Assembly (NCBI GenBank): GCA_903843315.1
Contig: CAIMPQ010000042.1
Span: forward strand, 1-22,319
Length of the DNA: 22,319 bases
Origin: an uncultured beta proteobacterium
GTDB lineage: Bacteria > Pseudomonadota > Gammaproteobacteria > Burkholderiales > Burkholderiaceae
Direction of reading: 5' to 3'
The position numbers were made by a program, and so were the translations under genes. Shown here piece after piece: positions 7,524 through 14,827 of this stretch (positions are counted from its first letter, which is position 1; every line of letters starts with the position of its first letter). Under the pieces are notes generated by a model. The model was not told the DNA's origin, did not search any database, and saw nothing but the letters and a program-made list of their open reading frames with translations.

Positions 7524-8051
7524 TTAATGAGACGATGGGCTATAAACGTCTTTTTCCCCACAATTGCAGTTCCTGCAGGGTAGTTTTTCTATTCTTTGAT
7601 GGGCTACTTTAGGTATATACGACTTCAGCTCGCCTAAATCTGGCAAAAAGAAGTTGGGGGCTATCTCTAAAAGGGGGAGGAGTACAAAAGAACGCTCAAT
7701 GATTCTGGGGTGGGGAAGAATGAGCTCTGTCTCGTTTTGGATGACTCCCTCAAAAGAGAGGATATCGAGATCTAAAGTACGTGGAGCATTTGAGTAGGGA
7801 CGCTCCCGGCCGAATTCTTGTTCGATTGCTTGGCACACATGTAAAAGCCCATATGGGCTTAACTCGGTTTCAATTTCAATAACGGCATTGATATAGTCGC
7901 CGCCAGTCGCTTCGACAGGCGCGCTTTGATAAAAGCAGCTCTTGGCAAGGATATGGAGTTCGGAGCGCAAGGCCAGGCAAACAATGGCGTCAGTAATGAT
8001 CTGACGCGTGTCACCGATATTGCCACCAAATCCGATAAAAGCCCGTGCCAT
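7524..8051 (-). CDS. folK: HPPK: hydroxymethyldihydropterin pyrophosphokinase
   Basis: FolK transfers pyrophosphate from ATP to 6-hydroxymethyl-7,8-dihydropterin in folate synthesis. The protein has 175 residues, a little longer than the usual 160 or so. It shows FIGFGGNIGD at the N-terminus, the FGRERPYSNAPRTLDLDIL signature with metal-binding Asp94 and Asp96, and LPHPR at 112-116. The domain is complete by about residue 150. The remainder is an unusual tail containing Cys159, Cys162 and Cys164 (PCRNCNCGEKD) and ending SPSSH. The ATG at 8049-8051 has GGAA 6 nt upstream. It lies 52 nt after pcnB and 17 nt before panB. The enzyme assignment is firm; the tail has no role I recognise. Confidence 0.96.
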   Translation of the reverse strand: MARAFIGFGGNIGDTRQIITDAIVCLALRSELHILAKSCFYQSAPVEATGGDYINAVIEIETELSPYGLLHVCQAIEQEFGRERPYSNAPRTLDLDILSFEGVIQNETELILPHPRIIERSFVLLPLLEIAPNFFLPDLGELKSYIPKVAHQRIEKLPCRNCNCGEKDVYSPSSH

Positions 8052-8103
8052 ATATTTCCAAACTAGAGATAAAACTACTTTACTGAAATTTCTCTAAGTC
8101 TGC

Positions 8104-9507
8104 TTAGTCTGGTGAATTGTCTGCTGGTGGAGCATCTACTTTGGGTTTTCTGCGACGACGCCGTTTAACGGGATTGGCGCTATTGCCAGATTCATTCTTT
8201 GCGTTAGCCATTAACTCATCTTGGCCGTCTGGGTCTGCCGCAATAAAGTTGGTCCACCATTCACCTAATGCTGGATTCTGCTCGCCAGTGGCGCAGCGCA
8301 GCAGCATGAAGTCATATCCGGCCCTAAAGCGTGGGGATTCGATAAGGCGATAAGGGTAGCGACCTACGCGTTTCTCAAAACGGGGCTGCATTGACCAAAT
8401 CTCACGCATATCACTTTCAAAGCGGCGTTGAATGGTGATACCACTGCTTTGAGTAGCAATCGTATCGTCCATCGCCTCATTTAGCGCAGGGAGATTAGAC
8501 ATTCCTTTGGCGATATTGGCTTTCCAGTTTTTCAAGAGATCTGGCCAGAGTAACGTGGCAAATAAGAATCCAGGAGAAACACTTTTCCCGGATTGAATAC
8601 GTTGGTCCGTATTGGCTAATGCCAACTTAACAAAATCATTTGCTCCTTTGGAGCCTTCCCCACTATCGAGGATGTGATCAAGTAAGGGTAATAAACCATG
8701 GTGTAACCCAGCATCCCTTAGTCCTTGAATAGCTGCCCAGGAATATCCTGACATTAATAGCTTGAGAATTTCATCAAACAGTCTGGCAGAAGGAACGTCT
8801 TGTAAAAGATTGCTGAGTTTTGCAATGGGCGCGCATGTAAGTGCATCTAATGTAAAGCCAGTCTTGGCTGCAAAACGAATTGCTCTAAGCATGCGGATGG
8901 GATCTTCACGATAACGCTTTGCCGGATCACCAATCATGCGTAAAGTTTTCTTTTGCATGTCGGCCATTCCACCGTGATAGTCCAATACCGTTTCCGAAGA
9001 AGGATCGTAATACATCGCATTAATTGTGAAATCCCGCCGGGCAGCGTCTTCACCTTGTGAACCCCAAACGTTATCGCGCAAAATACGTCCACTTTCAGCG
9101 ACATGGTCTCCAGCGTTATCTAGTAGGGCTCTGAAAGTAGACACTTCGATAATTTCAGGGTGGCCTTTCCCAAAAAAGGTGACATGCACAATCTGAAAGC
9201 GACGACCAATGAGGCGCGCCTTACGAAAGAGTCTTTGCACTTGATCTGGGGTTGCGTTGGTGGCGACGTCAAAGTCTTTTGGACCAATTCCTAGGGCCAA
9301 GTCACGTACTGCCCCGCCAACAATAAACGCTTCATAACCTGCTTGCTGGAGTGTATGCGTGACTTTGACTGCATTCTTAGAAAGGAGATGCGGATCAATA
9401 CGATGGGCTTTTTTGGGGATGCGTTTTGGTGCACCAGTGTTATTGGCTTGCGTATGTTTGACCATCGGGTCACGACGCAAGATGCGTTTAATAAATTTAG
9501 TAATCAT
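8104..9507 (-). CDS. pcnB: Poly(A) polymerase I
   Basis: PcnB adds poly(A) tails to RNA 3' ends, marking them for decay. The nucleotidyltransferase head shows GGAVRD (64-69) and the catalytic DFD (78-80) in GPKDFDVATNA, then RRDFTINAM (157-165) and REDPIRMLRAIRFA. This head is shared with CCA-adding enzymes. Several traits favour PcnB: 467 residues, an N-terminal extension of about 45 residues before the head, and a basic C-terminal tail (VKRRRRRKPK). The ATG start at 9505-9507 overlaps the stop of the upstream HAD gene in an ATGA arrangement, so the two are translationally coupled. An alternative start is Met15. A second RNA-tail enzyme is not seen here, so a CCA-adding role cannot be strictly excluded. 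Confidence 0.93.
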   Translation of the reverse strand: MITKFIKRILRRDPMVKHTQANNTGAPKRIPKKAHRIDPHLLSKNAVKVTHTLQQAGYEAFIVGGAVRDLALGIGPKDFDVATNATPDQVQRLFRKARLIGRRFQIVHVTFFGKGHPEIIEVSTFRALLDNAGDHVAESGRILRDNVWGSQGEDAARRDFTINAMYYDPSSETVLDYHGGMADMQKKTLRMIGDPAKRYREDPIRMLRAIRFAAKTGFTLDALTCAPIAKLSNLLQDVPSARLFDEILKLLMSGYSWAAIQGLRDAGLHHGLLPLLDHILDSGEGSKGANDFVKLALANTDQRIQSGKSVSPGFLFATLLWPDLLKNWKANIAKGMSNLPALNEAMDDTIATQSSGITIQRRFESDMREIWSMQPRFEKRVGRYPYRLIESPRFRAGYDFMLLRCATGEQNPALGEWWTNFIAADPDGQDELMANAKNESGNSANPVKRRRRRKPKVDAPPADNSPD

Positions 9508-10184
9508 ACAAACAGATCAAGAATGGGCCAATTGCGTTTATTGGCCTCGTGGCGCAAACGATCATCGGGGTTTGTTGCAACAGGATTACTGACCTCTTCC
9601 AGCAAAGGAAGGTCATTCATTGAGTCAGAATAGAAATAACTCCGCGGCATATTATCGAAAGATAATTTTTGGGCTGCGAGCCAATCATGCAGGTTTTGAA
9701 TCTTGCCTGCACGAAAATTAGGGATACCCTTTACTTCGCCTGTGTAGTTGGCGAGTGGGTCGTTTTCGAGGGTGGCAGGTTCAGTTGCAATGAGGTGCTC
9801 AATACCAAAACTTTCTACAATGGGACGTGTCACAAAACTATTTGTTGCGGTAATGACGCAACATAAATCGCCAGCATCTTGATGGCGTTTTACGAGATCA
9901 ATTGCCTGCTGTCTTAACTGGCCATGAATCACTTCTTCCATGAATGCGTCATGCCATTCTTTGAGTTCTGCGCGTGAATGTTCTGAAAGGGGCTTTAAGG
10001 CAAATCGCAGAAATTCATGGATATCGAGTTTGCCTTCTTTATAGTCTTGATAGAAACGCTCGTTTTGCTTAGCGTAGTACTCGCTATCCACTACACCAAT
10101 ACGTGCCAAGAATTGACCCCACTCATAATCGCTATCGCAAGGAAGTAGGGTGTGATCTAAATCGAAAAGGGCTAACTGGGTCAC
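9504..10184 (-). CDS. HAD-superfamily phosphatase, subfamily IB (PSPase-like)
   Basis: A predicted soluble phosphomonoesterase of 226 residues. All four HAD motifs are visible: the nucleophile and acid-base pair Asp8/Asp10 with Thr12 in FDLDHTLL, motif II around Thr112 in VITATNS, motif III Lys161, and motif IV YSDSMNDLPLLE with Asp187 and Asp191. The helical cap between motifs I and II resembles that of SerB and the HAD-IB hydrolases common in proteobacteria, some annotated as histidinol-phosphatase. The substrate cannot be read from the sequence. The start is a GTG (10182-10184), 19 nt after hda, with a poor Shine-Dalgarno. The stop overlaps the pcnB start by 4 nt, which suggests linked expression rather than proving linked function. 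Confidence 0.88.
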   Translation of the reverse strand: MTQLALFDLDHTLLPCDSDYEWGQFLARIGVVDSEYYAKQNERFYQDYKEGKLDIHEFLRFALKPLSEHSRAELKEWHDAFMEEVIHGQLRQQAIDLVKRHQDAGDLCCVITATNSFVTRPIVESFGIEHLIATEPATLENDPLANYTGEVKGIPNFRAGKIQNLHDWLAAQKLSFDNMPRSYFYSDSMNDLPLLEEVSNPVATNPDDRLRHEANKRNWPILDLFV

Positions 10185-10203
10185 AAATTGAATATTAAGT
10201 AAA

Positions 10204-10959
10204 TTATTTTGGCTGTAAAAGCTCGCGAACGAGTGGCAAGGTTACAGCACGTTTCGTTTCTAGTGAATAAGCATCTAAAGCATCAATCAAAGCCATCAAA
10301 TTGGGCATATCACGATAAAAGCGATTTAATAACCAAGGTAAAACATCTGGAGATAAAACCAGGCCTCGCGCTCTTGCCGCTTGCTCTAAGGCTTGTATTT
10401 TCTCATCATCATCCAAAAGTTGCGTTTGAAAGACTAAACCCCAGCCCAGGCGGGTGCGTAGGTCTTCGCGCAGCTCTAGATTAGCTGGTGCAGCCTTGCC
10501 AGCCATAAAAATATGGATGTTTTTACTTGCCTGAACGATATTCAGAATGCGAAACAATGCCCCAACCAGACGATCGTCCAGTCGATCGACATCATCAACT
10601 GTAATTACTGAGGGCGTCCCCTTATCAGCAAGAGCACTCATTTGTTCTTCTAGGTGCACCCAGGAAACGGGTTCATTTGGATTCAAAGAAAAATTTTCAG
10701 CCCCAATCTGTTCCGCTGCATTGGTCATTGCCTCTAGTAAATGTGTGCGTCCAGATCCTTCTGGTCCCCACCAATATATCCATCGGTGGTTTAGTGGATT
10801 ATTAGATGGGCTGGTAGCCGCTTGATTCCAGGACTTACAAAGAGACTGCAGTGCAGAGACCAGAGCGAAATCCTTGCCAGGCAAGTAGTTTTCTAAACTG
10901 GATTTAGGTGTATGGCTAAGGTCTAGAGCGAATTGTCTTGGAAGCGATGATGTGTTCAT
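10204..10959 (-). CDS. hda: DnaA regulatory inactivator Hda
   Basis: Hda, bound to the DNA-loaded sliding clamp, promotes ATP hydrolysis by DnaA and prevents re-initiation of replication. I place the start at the ATG 10957-10959, giving 251 residues that begin MNTSSLPRQFALDL as in related Hda proteins. An in-frame TTG at 10984-10986 would add nine residues but overlaps the upstream gene. The clamp-binding motif QFALDL lies at 9-14. The AAA+ domain has a degenerate Walker A, GPEGSGRT (65-72), with Arg instead of Lys, as in E. coli Hda. The Walker B region is VDDVDRL (121-127), and RTRLGWGLVF matches the sensor/arginine region. There is no C-terminal DNA-binding domain, which rules out DnaA. 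It starts 11 nt after the permease gene stop. Confidence 0.92.
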   Translation of the reverse strand: MNTSSLPRQFALDLSHTPKSSLENYLPGKDFALVSALQSLCKSWNQAATSPSNNPLNHRWIYWWGPEGSGRTHLLEAMTNAAEQIGAENFSLNPNEPVSWVHLEEQMSALADKGTPSVITVDDVDRLDDRLVGALFRILNIVQASKNIHIFMAGKAAPANLELREDLRTRLGWGLVFQTQLLDDDEKIQALEQAARARGLVLSPDVLPWLLNRFYRDMPNLMALIDALDAYSLETKRAVTLPLVRELLQPK

Positions 10960-10970
10960 TACAACTAAAT

Positions 10971-12014
10971 TTATTTCTTGTACCAAGTGCTTTGCGTATA
11001 GATGGACCAGAGATATTGAACCATTACTAGGCTTACGGCACTAATAGGCAGGGCGAGTAGTACCCCAAAGAAGCCAAAGAGTTTGCCAAACAGCAATAAG
11101 GCAAATAGCACTGCGACTGGATGCAAGCCGATCCGCTCACCCACTAAGCGCGGGGTTAGCGCAAAGCCTTCAAGCAATTGTCCAAGACCATACAAAGCAA
11201 GTACAGCAATGATTTCATGCTGAGGTCCAAACTGAAGCAGGGTTGATACAACGGCTAGAGTAAGTCCCAAAGTAATACCAATGTAGGGGATGATGATCAT
11301 GAGTGCAGTAAAGATCCCTAGAGCTACCGCCCCTTTAATGCCGATAATGGTTAATCCAATACAGTAGAACGCCGACATAATAGAAATCACAATTACCATG
11401 CCATTGAGGTACTGAGAGAGTAGTCCATCGGTATGCATAGCAAGGTGATGAATCGTCTCTTGTGCGCGTGGGGGGAACATTTGTTTGATGTATTGAAAGA
11501 ACTGATCCCAGTCGAGCAGTAAATAAAACATGACAAACACAATCAAGACGGAATTTACAAACCCTGCAATAACTGAGCTACCCGACATGAGTACCGTATC
11601 TAACGTAGATGACATGAGGGCATCTGCGTTATCGCTAATGTGCTCTGAAATTTTATGAGAGGCGGATAACTTGAGGGTGGCCCAATCAAGATTAATATGA
11701 AACTCGGCTAATTTAGGCCCTAGCCATGCTTGGGTATTTTGAATCCAGCCTGGAAGCTGTTCTTTCACAAGGGGTATTTCAGTTTTGAGTAAGCCAATGA
11801 AGAGACTCAAAATTGCAAAAACTACGGCTAGACCAAAGACTACAGTGAGCCCTGCAGCGAGTGCGGGTGGAATTCGACGCCTCTCCAGCCATAGAAAGGC
11901 AGGTCTCAGGATGTAGGCCAGAATGAAAGCAGCCACAAAAGGGGTAAAAATTTCAGCCATTACAAGTAATCCTCTAGAATTCAATGATTCTACTGACCAA
12001 GTAGCATTTTTCAC
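10971..12014 (-). CDS. AI-2E/PerM-family membrane transporter
   Basis: A multi-pass inner-membrane protein of 347 residues from the family once called PerM and now AI-2E exporter family (DUF20). Members include exporters of autoinducer-2 and ion antiporters; which applies here cannot be told. Visible are TPFVAAFILAYILRPAF with the following basic loop ERRRIPP, a long amphipathic middle, a DWDQFFQYIKQMFPP loop, LNGMVIVI, and the conserved C-terminal core IIPYIGITLGL...GLHPVAVLFALLLFGKLFGFFGVLLALP. The ORF begins with GTG at 12012-12014, only 18 bp from the divergent purM start, with a weak GGAA upstream. An in-frame ATG at 11958-11960 has a better AGAGGA 9 nt upstream and would remove 18 residues ahead of the first membrane segment. 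It heads the minus-strand run to panB. Confidence 0.88.
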   Translation of the reverse strand: MKNATWSVESLNSRGLLVMAEIFTPFVAAFILAYILRPAFLWLERRRIPPALAAGLTVVFGLAVVFAILSLFIGLLKTEIPLVKEQLPGWIQNTQAWLGPKLAEFHINLDWATLKLSASHKISEHISDNADALMSSTLDTVLMSGSSVIAGFVNSVLIVFVMFYLLLDWDQFFQYIKQMFPPRAQETIHHLAMHTDGLLSQYLNGMVIVISIMSAFYCIGLTIIGIKGAVALGIFTALMIIIPYIGITLGLTLAVVSTLLQFGPQHEIIAVLALYGLGQLLEGFALTPRLVGERIGLHPVAVLFALLLFGKLFGFFGVLLALPISAVSLVMVQYLWSIYTQSTWYKK

Positions 12015-12032
12015 TAATATTCCGACTTTGAC

Positions 12033-13085
12033 ATGACCTCATCTACTGATTCTTCCTCAAAAGGCCTTTCCTACCGCGATGCTGGCGTCGATATTGACGC
12101 TGGAGATGATTTGGTTGACCGCATTAAGCCCCTGGCCAAGAAAACCATGCGTGAGGGTGTTTTGGCGGGTATTGGGGGTTTTGGGGCCCTTTTTGAGGTC
12201 CCTAAGCGCTATAAGGAGCCGGTATTGGTTGCCGGTACGGATGGCGTAGGAACCAAGTTGAGATTGGCATTTGAATGGAATCGCCACGATACGATCGGCC
12301 AAGACTTGGTCGCTATGAGTGTGAATGATATTTTGGTCCAGGGTGCAGAACCTCTCTTTTTCTTGGATTATTTTGCTTGCGGCAAGCTCACTGTTGATAC
12401 TGCAGCAACCGTAGTTGGCGGCATAGCAAAGGGCTGCGAGTTATCGGGTTGTGCATTAATCGGAGGTGAAACCGCAGAAATGCCTGGTATGTATCCTCCA
12501 GGTGAATATGACTTAGCTGGCTTTGCAGTTGGTGCTGTTGAGAAGTCGAAGATTATTTCTGGTGCGCGCATTGTTCCCGGCGATACCATTTTGGCAATCG
12601 GCTCAAGCGGTGCACATTCAAATGGTTATTCTTTAGTCCGTAAAATTATTGAACGTGCTGGCGCCAAACCGACTGATGATTTGGGTGGACGTTCCCTTGG
12701 CGATGTTGTAATGGCGCCAACGGAGATTTATGTGAAGCCTTTACTGAAATTGATTTCTGAGATTGACGTTAAGGGTATGGCGCATATTACGGGTGGCGGC
12801 TTGGTAGATAACGTACCACGTGTTCTGCCAGAAAACACCCAAGCAGTTTTGCATCGAGACAGCTGGCAAATGCCAGAACTCTTCCGCTGGTTACAGATGA
12901 AGGGTGGGGTTGCCGATGCAGAGATGGTGCGGGTATTTAACTGCGGTATTGGGATGGTAGTGATTGTGTCCCCACAGCAAGCGGATGCTGCTATCAAATC
13001 CCTGACAGCGCAGGGACTTAAAGCTTGGATCGTAGGTGAAGTAGTAGAGCGTCCTACCGGTGCGCCACAAACCATCGTTATCTAA
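12033..13085 (+). CDS. purM: Phosphoribosylformylglycinamidine cyclo-ligase (AIR synthetase)
   Basis: PurM closes the imidazole ring: formylglycinamidine ribonucleotide plus ATP gives aminoimidazole ribonucleotide, step five of purine synthesis. The protein has 350 residues, as expected. It has the N-terminal GLSYRDAGVDIDAG, the ATP-binding glycine stretch VAGTDGVGTKLRLA (about 66-79), SVNDILVQGAEPLFFLDYFA, GGETAEMPGMY, and SSGAHSNGYSLVRK. HITGGGLVDNVPRVLP and FNCGIGMV follow. The ATG at 12033 has no obvious Shine-Dalgarno. A weak promoter-like pair (CTGACC at 11993-11998 and TAATAT at 12015-12020, 16 nt apart) would give a very short leader. The end overlaps the convergent miaA by 8 nt. Confidence 0.98.
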   Translation: MTSSTDSSSKGLSYRDAGVDIDAGDDLVDRIKPLAKKTMREGVLAGIGGFGALFEVPKRYKEPVLVAGTDGVGTKLRLAFEWNRHDTIGQDLVAMSVNDILVQGAEPLFFLDYFACGKLTVDTAATVVGGIAKGCELSGCALIGGETAEMPGMYPPGEYDLAGFAVGAVEKSKIISGARIVPGDTILAIGSSGAHSNGYSLVRKIIERAGAKPTDDLGGRSLGDVVMAPTEIYVKPLLKLISEIDVKGMAHITGGGLVDNVPRVLPENTQAVLHRDSWQMPELFRWLQMKGGVADAEMVRVFNCGIGMVVIVSPQQADAAIKSLTAQGLKAWIVGEVVERPTGAPQTIVI

Positions 13086-14100
13086 ATTCGATTTTTTTCT
13101 GACCTAATTGGTTTTTGCAATACTCAAGTGCTGCCTTGAACTCCTCGGGGTTGAAGGGGTCAAATAGGTTTCTATCAGCGATTGCTCTGAGCCAAGTGAG
13201 TTGGCGCTTCCCCAGTTGCCTTGTTGCAGCCAATGCTTTGTAACGCATTTGCTCGGCATCAATTTCTCCATTGAGATATTCCCAGGCTTGGCGGTAACCG
13301 ACTGACCGAATTGCCGGAAGATCTGCATGTAAGCCAGAATTATTACGCAGCGCTCTAACCTCATCTAAAAATCCTGCAAGCAGCATTTCATCAAAGCGTT
13401 TTTCTAAATTTTGATGTAATCGTTTGCGATCACTTGGTTCAAGCGACACTAAATGAATCCACGCAGGTATAGCGGAACCATCTCTGCCATCTTTACTAGG
13501 AGATTCTGCGATTAATGCAGACATGGATTTTCCGGTGATTTCAAATACCTCAAGTGCCCGTTGTACTCGTTGAGAATCGTTGGGTTTTAGACGTGCAGCA
13601 GTTTCTGGATCGATCTTAGCGAGCCTTTCATGCATTGCGGGCCAGCCTAGAGCATTGCCTTCTTCATCTAAGCGCGACCGAATCTCAGGATTAGCAGTTG
13701 GTAAAGCAGAAAGGCCGTGCGCCCAAGCCCGCCAATACAACATGGTTCCACCAACTACTACAGGAATATTTCCCCTATTGCGGATTTCTTCACAAAGTCG
13801 TTTTGCATCTTTGGCAAATCGAGCCGCTGAATAAACCTCAGTGGGCTCAAGAATGTCAATCAGATGATGAACTACGGAAGCTTGCTCTGCTTTAGTGGGT
13901 TTCGCGCTACCAATATCTAAACCACGATAGACCAGGGCTGAGTCCATGCTGATGAGTTCAATAGTGATCCCAATCGATTTAGCGTACTCAGCAAGTGACA
14001 TGGCGAGATGGGTTTTGCCTGCGCCGGTAGGACCAACAATACACAGTATCGGCAGCGTCTCCGGGGCATGCATAGCCTGAATGTAGGGTTCAGTTTGCAT
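13078..14100 (-). CDS. miaA: tRNA dimethylallyltransferase
   Basis: MiaA transfers a dimethylallyl group to adenosine-37 of tRNAs reading UNN codons, the first step towards ms2i6A. The protein has 340 residues, slightly longer than the common 310-320. The P-loop GPTGAGKT is at 23-30. Family motifs MDSALVYRGLDIGSAKP, VVGGTMLYWRAWAHGL, RAIRSVGYRQAWEYL-type sequence and TRQLGKRQLTWLR are present. The ATG at 14098-14100 gives nine residues before a second Met10 (ATG 14071-14073), which would restore a more usual N-terminus. A good -10 hexamer lies only 5 bp upstream of the first ATG, so either the message is leaderless or the second ATG is used. The gene is convergent with purM (8-nt overlap) and divergent from the DedA gene. 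Confidence 0.96.
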   Translation of the reverse strand: MQTEPYIQAMHAPETLPILCIVGPTGAGKTHLAMSLAEYAKSIGITIELISMDSALVYRGLDIGSAKPTKAEQASVVHHLIDILEPTEVYSAARFAKDAKRLCEEIRNRGNIPVVVGGTMLYWRAWAHGLSALPTANPEIRSRLDEEGNALGWPAMHERLAKIDPETAARLKPNDSQRVQRALEVFEITGKSMSALIAESPSKDGRDGSAIPAWIHLVSLEPSDRKRLHQNLEKRFDEMLLAGFLDEVRALRNNSGLHADLPAIRSVGYRQAWEYLNGEIDAEQMRYKALAATRQLGKRQLTWLRAIADRNLFDPFNPEEFKAALEYCKNQLGQKKIEFR

Positions 14101-14105
14101 ATCTC

Positions 14106-14135
14106 ATTATAAGAGCCTGTTAATATCCGCAACAA
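14106..14135 (-). promoter_or_regulatory. Candidate sigma-70 promoter of miaA
   Basis: Read on the minus strand, TTGTTG (14130-14135) and a perfect TATAAT (14106-14111) are 18 nt apart. Transcription would start at about 14099, essentially at the first miaA ATG. The -35 matches only at TTG, so the call rests mostly on the -10. Confidence 0.45.
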
Positions 14136-14158
14136 GCCCATATTTGGAGTTCAAGCAA

Positions 14159-14803
14159 ATGGATACCCTTTTACAACTAAGTGATTTATTGCTACATATT
14201 GATCGTCACTTAGATGTAGTGATTCAGCAGTATGGTCCTTGGGCTTACGGTCTTTTGTTTGCGATCGTATTTGCAGAAACCGGTTTAGTCGTTGCACCCT
14301 TCTTGCCGGGCGATTCGCTCTTATTTATTGCAGGTGCTTATTGCGCAACTGAGCATTTCAATATTTGGACCTTGTGCCTTGGTTTGCTCATTGCGGCAGT
14401 GGCAGGCAATACCGTGAACTACTTTATTGGTCGCTGGATTGGTAAGCGCGTGTTTAGCAGTCAATCGCGCTGGATTGATCAGAGTGCTTTACGCAAGACA
14501 CATGCGTTTTATGAGAAGCATGGTGGCAAGACCATTATCTTGGCGCGCTTCCTACCAATCATCCGCACCTTTGCCCCCTTTATTGCGGGCGTATCCGAGA
14601 TGAACTTCTCGCGTTTCCAATTTTTTAATATCACTGGCGCTGCGCTTTGGGTATTTGGTTTGGTAATTGCCGGATATTTCTTTGGCAACATTCCGATCAT
14701 TCGTCAAAACTTAAACGTCATTGTTTTAGTGGGTGTTGGTGCTGCTGCAGTCCCTGTAGTTATGGCTGCAATCTATCAGATTTTTCAAGGCAAGAAAAAA
14801 TAA
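14159..14803 (+). CDS. DedA-family inner-membrane protein
   Basis: DedA proteins are polytopic membrane proteins linked to undecaprenyl-phosphate or other lipid translocation and to membrane homeostasis. The start is the ATG at 14159-14161, chosen because TTGGAG lies 9 nt upstream; an in-frame TTG at 14144 falls within that Shine-Dalgarno. The protein has 214 residues. Residues known to matter in E. coli YqjA are all present at matching positions: Glu40 (AETG), Asp52 (LPGDSLLF), and Arg130 and Arg136 (ARFLPIIRTFAPFIAG). Membrane stretches are visible at about 28-60, 70-92, 140-165 and 175-205. The neighbours are unrelated (miaA divergent, SirB1 gene convergent), so it is probably expressed alone. 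The specific lipid substrate is unknown. Confidence 0.92.
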   Translation: MDTLLQLSDLLLHIDRHLDVVIQQYGPWAYGLLFAIVFAETGLVVAPFLPGDSLLFIAGAYCATEHFNIWTLCLGLLIAAVAGNTVNYFIGRWIGKRVFSSQSRWIDQSALRKTHAFYEKHGGKTIILARFLPIIRTFAPFIAGVSEMNFSRFQFFNITGAALWVFGLVIAGYFFGNIPIIRQNLNVIVLVGVGAAAVPVVMAAIYQIFQGKKK

Positions 14804-14827
14804 ACACTTGCCGTGCATCGCAGGATC

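Noticed and set aside
10960..10986. TTG start adding nine residues to Hda
   Set aside because: The extension overlaps the upstream permease gene, and the ATG at 10959 begins the typical Hda N-terminus with the clamp-binding motif nearby.
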